Shown piece by piece: positions 57,696 through 64,000 of a stretch of DNA of 64,000 bases. This stretch comes from Enoplosus armatus (Eukaryota; Chordata; Actinopteri; Centrarchiformes; Enoplosidae). The stretch spans positions 20,690,978 through 20,754,977 of the forward strand of contig NC_092192.1 in assembly GCF_043641665.1 (NCBI RefSeq). The letters run 5' to 3'. The notes beneath the pieces are model-generated. The model ran no database searches and was not told the origin of the DNA. It saw nothing but the letters and a program-made list of their open reading frames with translations. Numbering within the stretch: the first letter of the stretch is position 1; every line of letters begins with the position of its first letter. Both the position numbers and the translations under genes were made by a program.

Positions 57696-58010
57696 GTAAG
57701 GCAATCTGTTAGTTCTGTCTGTCACTGTGCTGCATCAAGTCTCTGAGCAGATTCACTTATTGAAGAAACAGTAGTTAGCATGACGTACAGAAATGCTTAC
57801 ACAAAGAAAATACAATCATTAGCTGGATAAAAAAAAACAAAAAAAAAAAACACAGAAGCAGCCAAACTATTTGGTTGCTCCCAAAAGGTGTTCACACTTT
57901 CTCCTGTTCATGTGTTCAAAGCTACATCCTTTTAAAAACAATAAAACATCAAATAAAATAAAAAAAGACCATTTCAATGCAGGATTGAGACGAGTCTAGA
58001 ACAAATTTCA

Positions 58011-58223
58011 TTAGTGCGTGATGCGACAAGTATGGCCGAGTTCAACGTCACAGTCCCTGGATAAAGGTTCATTCGGTTCCCTTTTGACACAGTAACAACC
58101 CTGCTGATAACAGTAGTGTGCAGGAGGAATCTTTTGGGAAGACAAAGGGGACAGTTGCATATCATTTGAAAACACTGCAGAGAGGAGTAAACATAAAACG
58201 CTCACATATAGCTGAAGTGTCAT
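58011..58223 (-). CDS. Hypothetical small secreted Cys-rich peptide, 70 aa
   Basis: From the ATG at 58223 (A at -3) the ORF encodes a clear signal peptide, MTLQLYVSVLCLLLSAVFS, then a mature part of about 51 residues with five cysteines clustered as C-x4-C-x-C ... C ... C, a KR dibasic site and a stop. I know no homologue. It sits beyond the likely c2cd2 poly(A) signal at 58440 and before the exon-like segments at 57.1-57.7 kb, all on the same strand. Alternatively the sequence ending CTCTCTGCAG at about 58175 is a splice acceptor and only the C-terminal part is coding. It might also be chance within UTR. Confidence 0.3.
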   Translation of the reverse strand: MTLQLYVSVLCLLLSAVFSNDMQLSPLSSQKIPPAHYCYQQGCYCVKREPNEPLSRDCDVELGHTCRITH

Positions 58224-58439
58224 GTTAGCCACAGTGTCACTGCTTGCCTTTTCTTCTTTTTGGAAGGGTGTCAGCTCATGTTAATGGCCGGTGTTACACG
58301 ATAACACAACCTCTGTACATGCCAATCATGAATGACTGGTTCTGATATCCTTGTTAGAAGTAAGGCCGACATTTTCCCCAATAGCTTTGTTTCACAGCTT
58401 TTATATGTGCATTACATATAGCTGTTCTTCTGATCTTGT

Positions 58440-58445
58440 TTTATT
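58440..58445 (-). promoter_or_regulatory. c2cd2: Candidate poly(A) signal of c2cd2
   Basis: The minus strand reads AATAAA about 690 bases after the c2cd2 stop codon. It is the first canonical signal that I found in that direction. Confidence 0.4.
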
Positions 58446-59134
58446 TGGAATAAAATGACAAGGATTTTAAATGAATTGATATAAATACCATATTTCATAG
58501 TATTAGTGTTAAAAAAAAAAAAAGTCGTATTCCTCTCACTTGCACCGGTCGTTCGGTGACAATAACATCTCCCTTTGTGAACACAAATCTCTATCACAAG
58601 AGTAGCTCCTGTCATTGCACTTTAAATAAAAGGTACTACCATTGTGCAAATCATACAAATACCACTCTTTTCTTCATCTTTGGTCCTGTTGGTCCACCGT
58701 AGGAACCTTACGGTGTACAGCAGGGAGTTTCCTCTTTACCCTCAGTGTCAGTGAGGTAAAGAGTGTCGGCCCACACCAGTCCCTTCTGTTGGTAACAAGG
58801 CCACAAAAGCACTTAAAAGATTTCAAAATGTTGCATAAAATCAAATTAAAGAAACATGCAAAGTAATATCCTCTGAAATGCCATTAATCCAAGACAGGAG
58901 ACCTGCATCCACACATGCACACACTTGCTTTTGGTGGAATATCTGCTTCTTCTAGGAAGCAGCAAAATGGCAGTAAAAGAGGATATTTTTCCATCTGCAC
59001 AGCTTTCCCATTCACAATGCAGGAGCCCCAGTATGCAAGTCAGGCATTAGGGGGAGTAGGTTAGCCAGGAAGTTTACCAGTGCAAGTTTGAGGTGGAGGT
59101 GACGGTAGTTGTTGTAGGAGGGACTGAGGTGGGG

Positions 59135-63371
<4,237 letters not shown>

Positions 63372-63713
63372 CTACAAACACAGCAGGAAACAGTCTGCAT
63401 CACCATCACAGGAAAAAATTAAATACAGTGTGATCCAAAACCTGACTGCAAATTCATTCGAAAATCTGTTGACAGCTGATCAAATAAAGATGCGCTGCTG
63501 CGAGACAACAGTTTGCTTGGCCAATTCTTCACTTTAATGGGAACAGAGGTCAGCGTACGTTGTATATATGAATTATGCACAGGGTAGAGGACACTCACTA
63601 ACTACTGGTTGAGAGCTCTTCCTCAAAACATGTGATGAGCACTTAAACTGGACACAAGCCAGGCTCCAATACTGTGAAAGCACTGTGTCTTAATGGATAC
63701 ATTTGTACTGGAC

Positions 63714-63805
63714 CTTGAAGACAGAGCATCCACTGCAGCTGCTCTGGATCTGGCTTCCGGACCACAGGAAGTCTCACATGTGAAGCTAAGTATAACTGTT
63801 CTTCA
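63714..63805 (-). CDS. c2cd2: Probable additional upstream exon of c2cd2
   Basis: The acceptor TCCGTCCTTTAAG leads into 30 open codons including RLPVVRKPDPEQLQWMLCLQ, which read like real protein, and the exon ends in phase 1, as the next exon at 63263-63371 requires. The weakness is the donor, GTCCAG, which is a poor match to consensus. I did not recognise this segment from a known homologue with certainty. Confidence 0.4.
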
Positions 63806-64000
63806 CTTAAAGGACGGAAAACAGATAGTGAAATGTTGAACGCTGTGTCATGTCTCTGCTGTACAATAATAAGTGTCGGCCAGAATCCTTAAAAGAGGAT
63901 GTCTGAAGTCTTGAAAACCGCTGACTCACAATTAGACAATGACTCAACACAGAAAGCACCAAAACAAAGTTGTTGTGGATGATGTTATAGTCTAAGACAT
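63806..64000. other. Right edge, probably c2cd2 intron
   Basis: No exon was recognised between the possible exon at 63714-63805 and the window end. Confidence 0.4.

Noticed and set aside
63430..63600. Open minus-strand stretch of about 57 codons upstream of the c2cd2 C2 exon
   Set aside because: No clear acceptor and donor pair in the required phase and no homology; the composition looks like chance.

Overview
The window is vertebrate nuclear DNA from a ray-finned fish, probably a spiny-rayed teleost. It has short GT-AG exons in long AT-rich introns, many CA/CT/GAA microsatellites and poly-G/C runs, and teleost-type dispersed repeats including a decayed Tc1/mariner copy. All convincing protein-coding genes lie on the minus strand, so each is read from high to low coordinates. 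I assembled exons by hand from splice sites, reading frame and recalled vertebrate homologues. In every model whose coding region is complete, the exon lengths sum to a multiple of three.

Layout, left to right: (1) 1374-1425, a signal-peptide first exon that may be cxadr, with the rest of that gene off the left edge. (2) 1841-4188, a DNA transposon derivative with terminal inverted repeats and remnants of a spliced gene. (3) 5030-7550, btg3, four coding exons, 235 aa. (4) 11111-24502, the C21orf91/EURL homologue, four coding exons, 289 aa, with a 10.5 kb intron holding a Tc1 fossil and a MITE-like element. (5) 26.3-32.9 kb, intergenic with no gene recognised. (6) 32993-41656, ripk4, eight coding exons, 804 aa. 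(7) 41.7-45.7 kb, intergenic, with a decayed copy of part of a prdm15 exon. (8) 46055-55679, prdm15, 23 coding exons, 1119 aa. (9) 56.0-59.1 kb, a shared promoter-like region and unassigned exon-like pieces, including a 70-aa secreted-peptide ORF. (10) 59135-63371 and possibly to 63805, the 3' half of c2cd2.

The gene order ripk4-prdm15-c2cd2, all on one strand, matches human 21q22.3. btg3-C21orf91 is a neighbouring pair on human 21q21.1. In this fish the two blocks are adjacent, whereas in human they are many megabases apart on the same chromosome. The genes are functionally unrelated: antiproliferative BTG protein, neural EURL protein, epidermal kinase, SET/zinc-finger regulator and C2-domain lipid-transfer-type protein. 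The interest of the window lies in the synteny, the mobile elements and several odd splice or duplication features, not in a single pathway. I found no clearly new multi-gene system.
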